This document shows positions 15,887 through 24,097 of a DNA stretch of 64,000 nucleotides, piece by piece. The DNA comes from Candidatus Eiseniibacteriota bacterium. GTDB lineage: Bacteria > Eisenbacteria > RBG-16-71-46 > CAIMUX01. Location of the stretch: the NCBI GenBank assembly GCA_020633975.1, contig JACKCR010000002.1, positions 248,001 to 312,000 on the forward strand. The letters are read 5' to 3'. The notes under the pieces were generated by a model. The model saw nothing but the letters and a program-made list of their open reading frames with translations, did not search any database and was not told the DNA's origin. Position 1 is the stretch's first letter; each line of letters opens with the position of its first letter. The position numbers and the translations under genes were made by a program.

Positions 15887-18466
15887 TTACGCCTCAGTCC
15901 CGCCGTTCGTGCTCCCGAACTCCAGGTCTACGACGAGTGGCAAGTGGTCGGAAGCGACGCGCGTGAGCCGCGTGCGTGGCACATAGGTCTGCTTGACCTC
16001 GAGGTCCCGACTCACGAAGACGTGGTCGATCCGGCGGAGTGGCATGCGCGAACTCCACGTGTTGAGAACCTCGATCGGGAGGTGGGCCGGGTCTACGTTG
16101 TGCAGTACCTCTGCGACTCGACGGCAGGTGTAGGAACGTCGCGAGGCGTTGAAGTCGCCGCAGAGAATGACCGGTCCGCCGACTCCCTCTCCGCCGAGCC
16201 ACTCGGGACCGAGGAGCGCGTCGGCCTGCATCTTCCGTTCGCGTTCGACGATGCTGAGGTGGGTGTTGAGGACGTGGAACTTCGTCCCGTCGATCTCCAC
16301 CGTCACCCAGAGCACTCCCCGGCGCTTGCCGGCCCACACGGGCAGCGATCCGGACTTCACTCGCTCCATTCGGTGAGCCGACAGGATGGCGTTGCCGAAG
16401 TCGCCGTCGTCGACCCGAGAGATGCCGTGGAAGTGGTAGTCCGTGGACAGCGACTCGGCGATCTCCGACACCTGGAGTGCCCAGCCCGACCGGCCGATCC
16501 CGTGCTCCAGCTCCTGGAGACAGATGATGTCCGGCTGCTCCCGAAGCAGGGCACGGGCGATCCGTGACGGCGAGTACACTCCGTCCATTCCGCGGCAGCT
16601 GTGGACGTTGTAGGTGACGATGCGGAAGGCGGTCGCGGGTGCTTGGGCGTCTCGAGGCGAGACTCGTCCGGCCAGGACATCGTCTCGCGTCGGCGGACGC
16701 CCGCCACTCCGCTGCGTGAGGATGCCGAGTCCGTTCCGACCTTTCGTCACGGCGCGGGCGAGGTCATAGAGCGTGCTCATGCGTAGCCGAGGTGGTGGGG
16801 TGTCGCATGCCTCACGGGGCAGAAGTGCGAAGGCGTGGGTCTCTCGCGGGCCCGGCCCACCGTGCGCGCCGTTTTCGAGCTGGAGGGACTGCGCACCCTC
16901 CGGGCTGTAGCCAAGGAGGGTGAGGTCGCCTGCGTTGGCATGATGGACCACACGTAGCAGGTCGTCGGTCACTTCGGGAAGGAACGGGTGATCTTCGCCG
17001 ACGACTCGGGCCGTGTCTTCCGGGAGGCGGACCTCCGTTCCGTCGGCGAGGAAGCCCCGCGCGCGTCCCGGCCCCGCCGGGCAGAGCACGGCAGGAACGT
17101 GCGCGCGCCGAGCGACGGCCCGGGCCAGCGAGACGAGTTCCTCCGGAGTCCGCTCCGAATCGAGATAGGCGAACCCGATCGGCCCCTGGTTGACCACCTC
17201 GAGCTGCGCGGGGCGCGACGCCTTCGGCTTCGGTGGGACGTCACCCTGGCGACGTGACGGTCGTCGCCTCCGTTCCTGTTCCACGTACTCGCCGGGAAGA
17301 CTCCGCGCGAGCCATTCGGGAAGATCCTGCTCGAGCCAGCGTAGCCGCTCCTCCGTCCCGATCGCCAAGGCCGGTGGCGGGTCGGTCTTCCGTCTCCCGC
17401 TCCGCTCGGTGCTTCTCCGCTCGTCGGGATCGAACTGGGGAGCGAGGTCCGCGCGCGCCCGCCACTCTTCGTAGACCCTGGCTATCGCGGTGCGCACGTC
17501 CTCTCCGTGGAGGAGTGGGTAGGAAAGTGTCCGCTCCTGTCCATGGTCGGAGTAGATCCACACCTGGTAGTCGCGCCTGGGGCTCCGGTGCGCGGCGAGC
17601 CAGACGCGGCGGATGGAGCGGTCGATGCCCTTGAGGGTCCAGAGAGCGAACCGTGAATCCGGGCCACGCCGATGGCCGTGCTCGTCATACCCCAGATAGT
17701 TGAGCTGGACGACAGGGAGCCCACGTTCGCAGTCGATGGCCGCGCCCGCAGTGATGATCTCGCGCATGAGCGCCGTGACGACGACGCGCGGTGGAATGAA
17801 GCGGAGTTCGGCCATCAGGTTTCGTCCCGCGATCGTGCCTCGGAAGAAGTCCCAGATGGCGAGGAGCGTTTCGGCCACGAGGTTCGCAGTGACGCGGACG
17901 ACGGACCACCCGTGCCAGAGCACCAGGCCGATGATCCGCGTCGGGTCGAGCGCCTTGAGCAGCATGTCGAGACCCGTGGTGGATGCGCAGAGATGAGGCT
18001 CGGCCGCTTCGCCAGCGTAGATGTTCGACCACGCGCTTCCGCGCTTCATGAGTCCGTCGTGTTCTTGGACCAGCTCCGACTCGACGCGGGCCGCGGTCGA
18101 CGGGTCGTTCATCCGGACCACCTTGCCGACCTCTCGATCCCAGAATCCGAACGCGGGGACGAAGGTCCTCGCACGGTAGAAGAGTTCGGCCTGAGCGCCG
18201 GGGGTGCTGCTCGGCAGTCCTGAGTAGAGATCGCGAAGCCGGTAGCCGTCGTCCTGGATCAGGTGACGGAGGAAGGGCATCCGTCCTTCTTCGAGCGCGC
18301 GGTCCAGCACCTTTCTGCCGAGACCGTCGATCTGGATGAGGACGAGTCCGACCCCGTCGTCGCGGCTGTGCGGAACCGGTGGATATCCGAGGAGACGCGC
18401 ACTCCACCGGTTCCGGCTCACCAGCCGGCGGAGCTTGCTGTAGAGAATCTCGAATCGATCCATCAT
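15887..18466 (-). CDS. Fusion: alkaline-phosphatase-like phosphodiesterase + EEP-family nuclease/phosphatase
   Basis: This 859-aa protein joins two unrelated hydrolases. Residues about 38-320 match the type I phosphodiesterase/nucleotide pyrophosphatase fold: metal Asp47 (IQIDGLG), probable nucleophile Thr88 (SSTPGAQAE), D261-E-H263-G-H265, and D307-H308 (YSDHGQ). A later NGAHGG (about 532-537) probably supplies the last metal ligand. Residues about 614-850 are a complete endonuclease/exonuclease/phosphatase domain: RIVTYNVHS, ICLQELE, VLNTHLS, ILCGDFNAS, RRIDHVFVS and SDHLPLVVDL. Both active sites look intact. A hydrophobic stretch near 176-205 might touch a membrane; no signal peptide is visible. 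It lies 19 nt downstream of the flippase gene in one reverse-strand operon, so a lipid-linked or nucleotide-sugar phosphodiester is a plausible but unproven substrate. Confidence 0.83.
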   Translation of the reverse strand: MMDRFEILYSKLRRLVSRNRWSARLLGYPPVPHSRDDGVGLVLIQIDGLGRKVLDRALEEGRMPFLRHLIQDDGYRLRDLYSGLPSSTPGAQAELFYRARTFVPAFGFWDREVGKVVRMNDPSTAARVESELVQEHDGLMKRGSAWSNIYAGEAAEPHLCASTTGLDMLLKALDPTRIIGLVLWHGWSVVRVTANLVAETLLAIWDFFRGTIAGRNLMAELRFIPPRVVVTALMREIITAGAAIDCERGLPVVQLNYLGYDEHGHRRGPDSRFALWTLKGIDRSIRRVWLAAHRSPRRDYQVWIYSDHGQERTLSYPLLHGEDVRTAIARVYEEWRARADLAPQFDPDERRSTERSGRRKTDPPPALAIGTEERLRWLEQDLPEWLARSLPGEYVEQERRRRPSRRQGDVPPKPKASRPAQLEVVNQGPIGFAYLDSERTPEELVSLARAVARRAHVPAVLCPAGPGRARGFLADGTEVRLPEDTARVVGEDHPFLPEVTDDLLRVVHHANAGDLTLLGYSPEGAQSLQLENGAHGGPGPRETHAFALLPREACDTPPPRLRMSTLYDLARAVTKGRNGLGILTQRSGGRPPTRDDVLAGRVSPRDAQAPATAFRIVTYNVHSCRGMDGVYSPSRIARALLREQPDIICLQELEHGIGRSGWALQVSEIAESLSTDYHFHGISRVDDGDFGNAILSAHRMERVKSGSLPVWAGKRRGVLWVTVEIDGTKFHVLNTHLSIVERERKMQADALLGPEWLGGEGVGGPVILCGDFNASRRSYTCRRVAEVLHNVDPAHLPIEVLNTWSSRMPLRRIDHVFVSRDLEVKQTYVPRTRLTRVASDHLPLVVDLEFGSTNGGTEA

Positions 18467-18485
18467 GACGGAGTGAGAGTACTCC

Positions 18486-19994
18486 TCAGAGCAGGCGTAG
18501 GATCCATTCCTTGCCGGGAAGCTTCGATTTCGCGATGAACTCCCGGTCCTCCGGCCCCAAGACGCGGAAGATCCGGTAGAGGAGAAGTGTCGCGACGCCT
18601 CCCACGACTGCAGCGGCGAGAAGCCCGCCCGGTCCCCGGAACCACGGCTTTGCCCAGAAGAGAGCGAGTAGGGGAGCGGAGGCCAAGTAGATCCGACCGA
18701 TGAACGCCCACGGGATCCGGATTCCGTCCACGTACCTCTTTGCGATCACCCAGCGGACGTAGGGCGTGAGCACGGTGACGATCGCGGTCGGGATGGTCGC
18801 TCCGAGGAGGCCGTACTTCGGAATGAGGAGCAGGTCGAGTCCTACGGTGACGATTCCGTAGCCGAGGTTGAGGAGCAGATTCACCCAGACCTTCTCGACG
18901 ACGTAGACGGCCATGGAGAGCGGCGTCCCGAAGAACGTGACCATGAAGATGAGGAAGAACGCCTGGCAATAAGGTTGGGCAGGGGTGAGCTCCGGGTAGA
19001 GCACCTCGATCATCACGTCGCCGAAGACGAACCCACCGAGTGCGATCGGTACGCTCACGAAGAAGAGGAGGCGGTAGTAGTAGTCGATGAACCGCGGCAT
19101 GGCGTCGCGTGTCACGGTGCGCGACTCGGAGAAGCTTGCGAGAACGAGTGGATAGATCGCGTTCGGGACGAACTCCAGCGCCATCTGGGGGAGCGAGTAG
19201 GCTCGATTGAAGTAGCCGGCAAACTCGGCGGGGTGGAACTTCGCGAGGATGACCTGCTCCGACGACCGCCAGACGACGAAGTGGAGCGCGGAGTTCGGAA
19301 CCCAGGGGAGTGCGTAGCGAAGGAGCCGACCCGTGGGGAACTCGGAGCGAGATACCGCGAGACTGACCCCGGGTGTCCGGACCCGATAGAGGAGGACGCC
19401 GAGGAAGATCGCGTTGGTCAGGTGCCCGATCGCCAGCGACCAGAGTACGCCGTCTACCTTGAGGCCTCGGGAGAGCAGCACTCCCGTCCCGATCGCGTAG
19501 ACCATCGTTCCCAGGGAGAGGCCGATCGCGACCTGCCTGGTCCGGTACGACGCAATCGCGTAGCTGTTCATGGACTGCGCCCAGATCTCGGCGATGGCGA
19601 GGACGACTCCGAGGATGAAGAGGTTGGCGTACTCGATCTGGTAGCTCTCGAGTGCGCTCCGGAACACGAACACCAGCGCTACGGCCGCGAGCCAGAGGAG
19701 TGACTGCAGTCCTAGGCACCGATAGAGGAGGGCCCTCGCCTGGTCGACGGGGCCCTTCACCCTGAGCTCCGGCACGAACCGGTTGAGTGCCTGCCCCAGC
19801 CCGCCCGAGAGCAGGATCACGATCAGGGCGAGGATCGGCTGGAGGGTCTGGAGACGTCCGAACTCGAACTTGCCCAACGCCTTCACGACCCAGACGGACG
19901 TACCGATCGTGATGACCATCTGAACCAATCGCGGAACGAAGGTCCAGTAGAGCGCTCCGGTCATCTTGTCCCGGGTCGATTCGGTTGCGCTCAT
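18486..19994 (-). CDS. Polysaccharide/lipid-linked oligosaccharide flippase (Wzx/MOP superfamily)
   Basis: This 502-aa integral membrane protein has about 12-14 hydrophobic helices and the sequence character of RfbX/Wzx and lipopolysaccharide biosynthesis flippases. Examples are GALYWTFVPRLVQMVITIGTSVWVVKALGKFEFGRLQ at the N-terminus, SSEQVILAKFHPAEFAGYFNRAYSLPQMALEFVPNAIYPLVLASFS in the middle, and VVEKVWVNLLLNLGYGIVTVGLDLLLIPKYGLLGATI. Such proteins move undecaprenyl-linked glycans across the inner membrane. The start is the ATG at 19994. A small inverted repeat just upstream (20001-20007 with 20026-20032) could partly hide the ribosome-binding site. No glycosyltransferases are adjacent, so the glycan is unknown. 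The EEP fusion follows in the same operon. Confidence 0.85.
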   Translation of the reverse strand: MSATESTRDKMTGALYWTFVPRLVQMVITIGTSVWVVKALGKFEFGRLQTLQPILALIVILLSGGLGQALNRFVPELRVKGPVDQARALLYRCLGLQSLLWLAAVALVFVFRSALESYQIEYANLFILGVVLAIAEIWAQSMNSYAIASYRTRQVAIGLSLGTMVYAIGTGVLLSRGLKVDGVLWSLAIGHLTNAIFLGVLLYRVRTPGVSLAVSRSEFPTGRLLRYALPWVPNSALHFVVWRSSEQVILAKFHPAEFAGYFNRAYSLPQMALEFVPNAIYPLVLASFSESRTVTRDAMPRFIDYYYRLLFFVSVPIALGGFVFGDVMIEVLYPELTPAQPYCQAFFLIFMVTFFGTPLSMAVYVVEKVWVNLLLNLGYGIVTVGLDLLLIPKYGLLGATIPTAIVTVLTPYVRWVIAKRYVDGIRIPWAFIGRIYLASAPLLALFWAKPWFRGPGGLLAAAVVGGVATLLLYRIFRVLGPEDREFIAKSKLPGKEWILRLL

Positions 19995-20346
19995 CGGGAT
20001 CCCAACCGGCCTGAGGTCGGAATCGGGTTGGGTGGAACGCTCAGAATCGACTCCGTGATTTCGGCTGCGGGGTACAAGGTTCTTGATCGCTTGGGGTTGG
20101 AGGGATCGCCCCCATGGGTGGAAACAGCTGACGGCCACTCTATCCGGAGGTCCTTGGCCCGTCAATCGTGGGGAGTGGACGGACTGGGGCTCCGGTTGCT
20201 AGACTATCAGAAGGACGTGCCCGCGTTCCTGCCGGATTCCTATACCCTCTCTTCGGAGGACGAGTTAGCGAACCTTGCTACCGCGTAGTGCCTGACGAAA
20301 TACGTCGAACGCGAGACCTGAGAACCCGGGGCGGGACCCTGGGGGA
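19995..20346. other. Divergent intergenic region, no gene seen
   Basis: These 352 bases separate the divergent flippase and outer-membrane barrel genes and must hold promoters for both. A short inverted repeat CCCAACC/GGTTGGG (20001-20007, 20026-20032) lies in the leader of the flippase gene. Open frames here lack codon bias and ribosome-binding sites. I see no confident promoter boxes. Confidence 0.5.
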
Positions 20347-22473
20347 GTGAGGCGCTTGAACCGTCCGAGCCGTGCGAGGGAAGCTCACCTCGTCCGATAC
20401 GTCACCCCTCTGTCCTCGTGCGTCGCTCGCGGACGCGTGATTCGGGATACCCGTTCGTTTGGGGTTGCGAGCCTCCTCCTGTGGGTCGGGTTCCTCGGCC
20501 TGGCGCTCGCGCTCGTTTCCGGGTCGGCTTGGGCACAGCCCGGCGCCCAGCAGCAGAATCCGGACGACCGGCCCGATCCGGCGCCGGCGGACACGACCCG
20601 CTACCCGACCCTCTTCGATCGGATTCGGCTCCACCCGGAGCTCTCCGCCCGGTTCGACGTGAATCGAAGCGCTACCACCTTCGGGCAGTCAGTCGACATT
20701 CGTCGTCACTTCGGGCCCACGCTCCTCACCTCCGACTGGGGCGTCAGCGTTCAGAGCAACTCGAAGCAGAACGATCGTCGATCCGTTTCGGGAGACGGGA
20801 CGACCCGCGTGGCCCGCCACGGCGTGGGGCTCGGCGGATGGAAGTTCGGCACGGAGTTCGGCATGGATCGCCGTTCCGTCACCACCACCTACTCGAGGAA
20901 CGTCAACAACTCGACGGGATTCGATCTCGTCGGTGAGAGCGGTGCCCTCGGCGCTACCGTCCGGGACCAGTTCGGACTCGACGAAGAGACGATCGAATGG
21001 CAGATGGACGGCAAGTTCGGAGCGGTACACGACGAGAACGTCAACGAGCGTAGGAACCGTACGGACCCGAGCCGGATCGACACGGCCGACTCGACATCGG
21101 CCGGCGGTACGAGCTGGGAGCTCAACTCAGACCTCGGCATCACCCCGTTCGACGACTGGCGTCTCGACATCGCGGGCAGCTTGGTGCGTGGCGACCAAGA
21201 CCGAGACACGGTGCTCCGCCCGACCGCGGACTCTACGTTCGCCCAGACCGGAAGAAACCGGGACCGGGACCGTGCGCTCGACGTCAGCGCCGCGTGGAGT
21301 CCATCCAAGAGGAACGAGATTCGAATCGACGCGGACTGGTCCGTGTCGAGGAATCAGTACTTCTCCACTACGGCGAAGGATCAGGAGACGACGAACGGGA
21401 ACAAGCGGAACCTGGGTCTCTCCCTGACCAGTGAGCCGTTCTGGGGGATCAAGACGAACTTCAGGGCCAACACGTCCACGACCTCGAACTGGTTCACCCT
21501 CGCGGTCAGCGGCGCGTCGAAGGAACAGACGTCCTACGACGGGACCATGTCGTTCACGTTCGGCCGTCCGTTCGGTTGGCTCGAAGGGATCGAGGCGTCG
21601 ATCGAGGGAAACACAGGCAGCACGACGACCTCGTACCAGGACGTCACCGCCGGGTTCGTCGAGGATGTCGTGTACATCAAGGGTCTACTCTCTCGCTCCT
21701 GGAATCGGGGAACCACGGCGACTCTCAGTGCGACCGGCGACCTGTCCCAGAAGTACTACGAGCAGCCCGAGTCGGGCCCGCTCCAGGATCAGGATCGACT
21801 CAAGCAGCGCATCGACTTCGGGCTGACGTACCAGCTCGCCCCGAAGGTCGAGACGCTCCTCATGGTGAACTGGGCGAAGTCGAGTACGGTCAACATCGTG
21901 TCCGAACGAGCCGCCGCCAACGTCGATGAAACGTCGATCTCCGCGAGGGGGCAGTACGTCTGGACGGTGTGGCGGGATACGAAGATCACCCAGGACGTCG
22001 TGGTGAGCGCCATCTCGTCGACCCGCCCCTACAACGAGGCCGAGAGTAGCCTCCGCCGCACCACACAGCTCAAGTCCGATCTGGAGTCTCGGCTCTGGAC
22101 GAAGGCCAGGATCCTCTTCGATCACAAGTTCGAGTTCCAGGATCAGGGAGCCTTCTTGGTCAACCGGCGGACCGGGCTTCGTGAGTTCTTCAAAGACACG
22201 AAAGTGCTGAACCAGGAAGCCGAAGCGGAAGTGCAGTACAAACTACTCCAGTGGATCGACTTCTACTACCGGCAGCGGTTCTACATCCGTGGGTCCGAAA
22301 AACTCGTGACCGGCGCGGTGACGAAGAAGCGTACGACCGAGATCCACTGGGGCGGACGGGTCCGTCACAACATCGACGAGGACTTCTACGTGGACATCGC
22401 GTTCGACCGGGTCTCGTCGACCGTCGAGCCCAGCTATTGGTACGGGGGCGCGAAGGTCTCCCGGCTCTTCTGA
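20347..22473 (+). CDS. Predicted outer-membrane beta-barrel protein, unknown family
   Basis: This 708-aa protein has an N-terminal hydrophobic export signal (VASLLLWVGFLGLALALVSGSAWAQ). A soluble linker and then many alternating short strands rich in Thr, Ser, Asp, Arg and aromatic residues follow (for example WELNSDLGITPFDDWRLDIAGSL, TATLSATGDLSQKYYEQ, DFYVDIAFDRVSSTVEPSYWYGGAKVSRLF). It ends in phenylalanine, the usual BAM recognition residue for barrels. I do not recognise the family. The start is uncertain: GTG at 20347 gives a long basic leader, while GTG at 20437 gives a neater signal peptide, and neither has a good ribosome-binding site. It overlaps the following lipoprotein gene (TGATG) and is probably co-expressed with it. 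Confidence 0.75.
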   Translation: MRRLNRPSRAREAHLVRYVTPLSSCVARGRVIRDTRSFGVASLLLWVGFLGLALALVSGSAWAQPGAQQQNPDDRPDPAPADTTRYPTLFDRIRLHPELSARFDVNRSATTFGQSVDIRRHFGPTLLTSDWGVSVQSNSKQNDRRSVSGDGTTRVARHGVGLGGWKFGTEFGMDRRSVTTTYSRNVNNSTGFDLVGESGALGATVRDQFGLDEETIEWQMDGKFGAVHDENVNERRNRTDPSRIDTADSTSAGGTSWELNSDLGITPFDDWRLDIAGSLVRGDQDRDTVLRPTADSTFAQTGRNRDRDRALDVSAAWSPSKRNEIRIDADWSVSRNQYFSTTAKDQETTNGNKRNLGLSLTSEPFWGIKTNFRANTSTTSNWFTLAVSGASKEQTSYDGTMSFTFGRPFGWLEGIEASIEGNTGSTTTSYQDVTAGFVEDVVYIKGLLSRSWNRGTTATLSATGDLSQKYYEQPESGPLQDQDRLKQRIDFGLTYQLAPKVETLLMVNWAKSSTVNIVSERAAANVDETSISARGQYVWTVWRDTKITQDVVVSAISSTRPYNEAESSLRRTTQLKSDLESRLWTKARILFDHKFEFQDQGAFLVNRRTGLREFFKDTKVLNQEAEAEVQYKLLQWIDFYYRQRFYIRGSEKLVTGAVTKKRTTEIHWGGRVRHNIDEDFYVDIAFDRVSSTVEPSYWYGGAKVSRLF

Positions 22474-23138
22474 TGAGGATCGAGATGAGGATGGCGCCAC
22501 TCTCACGAACACTGGTCGGTCCGGATCGGGCAGGCCCCGCGATTCGGGCAGTGCTTGCGCTCGCCGCCTGCACGGCGCTTTCCGCGTGTGGGATCTTCGA
22601 TACCCGGACCCCCGAGGCCCCGGAGGGCCCGATCATCGAGTTCATCACACCGGTCGATCGAGAGTCGATCGTGCTGACGAACCTCGAGGTGACGCTCGAG
22701 GCGAAGGAGATCACGAACTACGAGCGATCCATCTACGACGATGGGACGGGAGAGTTCTACTACCTCCCGCCGCCGGCCGACGAGGCGGACTTCCTCGCCA
22801 ACTTTCCGGACGGATACGACCGGGCGGACGAGTTGAACGTTGTCACGGCGAACCTCTCGACCGACGCAGATCTCCAGGTGACATGGGGCACTCCGTCGGA
22901 GCCCGTACCTGGAGAGGAGGAAGGGGTCACGATCATCCGGAACCTGGAGTATCAGTTCGTCTTCGTCAGCGGAGAGGAGGCGAAGATCTACTCGGGAACC
23001 TGCAACCTCTTCTTCAAAGAGGGGGGGACGGACGGCTACGCGCTGTCCGGAATCGAGGACCTGGGCGGCTCAGTGGACAACTGGACACGCCTGCGACTCA
23101 ACCGAAGTGACGTGATGGGTACGGGAGGATCGCCCTAA
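22473..23138 (+). CDS. Predicted lipoprotein of unknown function
   Basis: This 221-aa protein begins with a lipoprotein signal ending in the lipobox LSAC (VLALAACTALSACGIF), so it is predicted to be lipidated on that Cys. The mature part is acidic, with a beta-rich pattern (IIEFITPVDRESIVLTNLEVTLEAKEITNYERSI… LEYQFVFVSGEEAKIYSGTCNLFFKEG) and no family I recognise. The ATG at 22473 overlaps the barrel gene stop; in-frame ATGs at 22485 and 22491 are alternatives. The next gene encodes a lipoprotein of similar size and fold character, with parallel segments (…KEITNYERSIYDDGT… / …KAYNLKNVEEYAKLFDST…), so the two may be distant paralogues serving the barrel. Confidence 0.75.
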   Translation: MRIEMRMAPLSRTLVGPDRAGPAIRAVLALAACTALSACGIFDTRTPEAPEGPIIEFITPVDRESIVLTNLEVTLEAKEITNYERSIYDDGTGEFYYLPPPADEADFLANFPDGYDRADELNVVTANLSTDADLQVTWGTPSEPVPGEEEGVTIIRNLEYQFVFVSGEEAKIYSGTCNLFFKEGGTDGYALSGIEDLGGSVDNWTRLRLNRSDVMGTGGSP

Positions 23139-23162
23139 CGGGCGGATTGCCGGAGAATCGGG

Positions 23163-23184
23163 CCGGATCGCCCAGCCGATCCGG
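23163..23184 (+). terminator. Short hairpin after the first lipoprotein gene (weak terminator candidate)
   Basis: CCGGATCG and CGATCCGG form a perfect 8-bp stem with a CCCAGC loop, followed by TGATTT. It lies 24 nt after the stop codon. The T-run is poor, so this could be an attenuator or an RNA-stabilising hairpin. Confidence 0.4.
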
Positions 23185-23270
23185 TGATTTCTCGGCGACT
23201 CGGGTTTTCCTAGGATCGAATGAATCGTGTACACTCAGCCAGAGCCACCGAATAGGGAGGTGCCACGAAG

Positions 23271-23906
23271 ATGAAGCTTCCGCGTATCGCAACGTTGGGT
23301 CTGCCCGCACTGGTCGGCCTGCTCGCTGTCTCCACAGCAGGTTGCCTTTTCAGCCCCGACACGAAGCCACCGAAGACAGAGACATCTGATTACTTGCCGC
23401 AGACGTCTCCTGCGAACGTTCTCGACAACCTCGTCAAGGCGTACAACCTGAAGAACGTCGAGGAGTATGCGAAGCTCTTCGATTCGACGGAGTTCACATT
23501 CCGGTTCGATCCGATCGACCTCCAGAACGACACGGATCTGCCCGAGTTCTGGGACTGGACGGTGGAGTACGACGTCACGAAGAACATGTTCGAGTCCGAC
23601 GACGTGCGTCGGATCGAGCTCGAGTTCCAGAAGGGGCCGGTGCTTCCCGTGACCGAAGATGACGGGGAGCAGGTCGATCTCACCTGGAAGAAGATGACGG
23701 TGACCGGCGTCCACCTCGAGGTCGAGACGAACAACCCGGCCGACCCGACCGATCCAGTCATCTTCCTCGTCTCGGGCGACCGCGCGAAGTTCTTCTTCAA
23801 GGAGTACCCGACCGAACTCATCGAGGACGAGGACGGGAACCTGAATCCGAAGTGGAGAATCACGGAGTGGAGTGACATCCGGGTCGAGGGACGTCCGATT
23901 TCCTAA
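23271..23906 (+). CDS. Predicted lipoprotein, NTF2-like character
   Basis: This 211-aa protein has a clear lipoprotein signal (MKLPRIATLGLPALVGLLAVSTAGC; lipobox STAGC). The mature region opens with SPANVLDNLVKAYNLKNVEEYAKLFDSTEFTFRFDP, the helix-turn pattern typical of NTF2/SnoaL-like cone folds in which a long helix counts out 'days of exposure'-type domains. It continues with several strands, ending FFFKEYPTEL… WRITEWSDIRVEGRPI. The ATG has GGGAGG eleven bases upstream. It is followed by a textbook intrinsic terminator. The function is unknown; the position beside the barrel gene suggests an envelope role. Confidence 0.8.
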   Translation: MKLPRIATLGLPALVGLLAVSTAGCLFSPDTKPPKTETSDYLPQTSPANVLDNLVKAYNLKNVEEYAKLFDSTEFTFRFDPIDLQNDTDLPEFWDWTVEYDVTKNMFESDDVRRIELEFQKGPVLPVTEDDGEQVDLTWKKMTVTGVHLEVETNNPADPTDPVIFLVSGDRAKFFFKEYPTELIEDEDGNLNPKWRITEWSDIRVEGRPIS

Positions 23907-23938
23907 AGACGGCCTCGTATCCGCATTCCGAGCCTTTG

Positions 23939-23973
23939 GAGGGGGCGGCGATCGGCCGCTCCCTCACTTTTTT
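23939..23973 (+). terminator. Rho-independent terminator
   Basis: An 11-bp stem (GAGGGGGCGGC/GCCGCTCCCTC, one G-T pair) with a 5-nt loop is followed by AC and six T. It begins 32 nt after the lipoprotein stop and separates that unit from secDF. Confidence 0.9.
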
Positions 23974-24097
23974 GCGGAAGGTGGCCCCGGGCGTTCCGGT
24001 CCAGCTTCCCGCCTTTCGAGTTGACCCGTTCCGGAACGCGTCGCTATCCTCCGCGTCTTGCACGAAACCCGGAGCCAAGCAAGGCAAGGATCTCTCC

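Noticed and set aside
20028-20288. 86-codon open frame between the flippase and the barrel gene
   Set aside because: No ribosome-binding site and no protein-like pattern; it fills the divergent promoter region.
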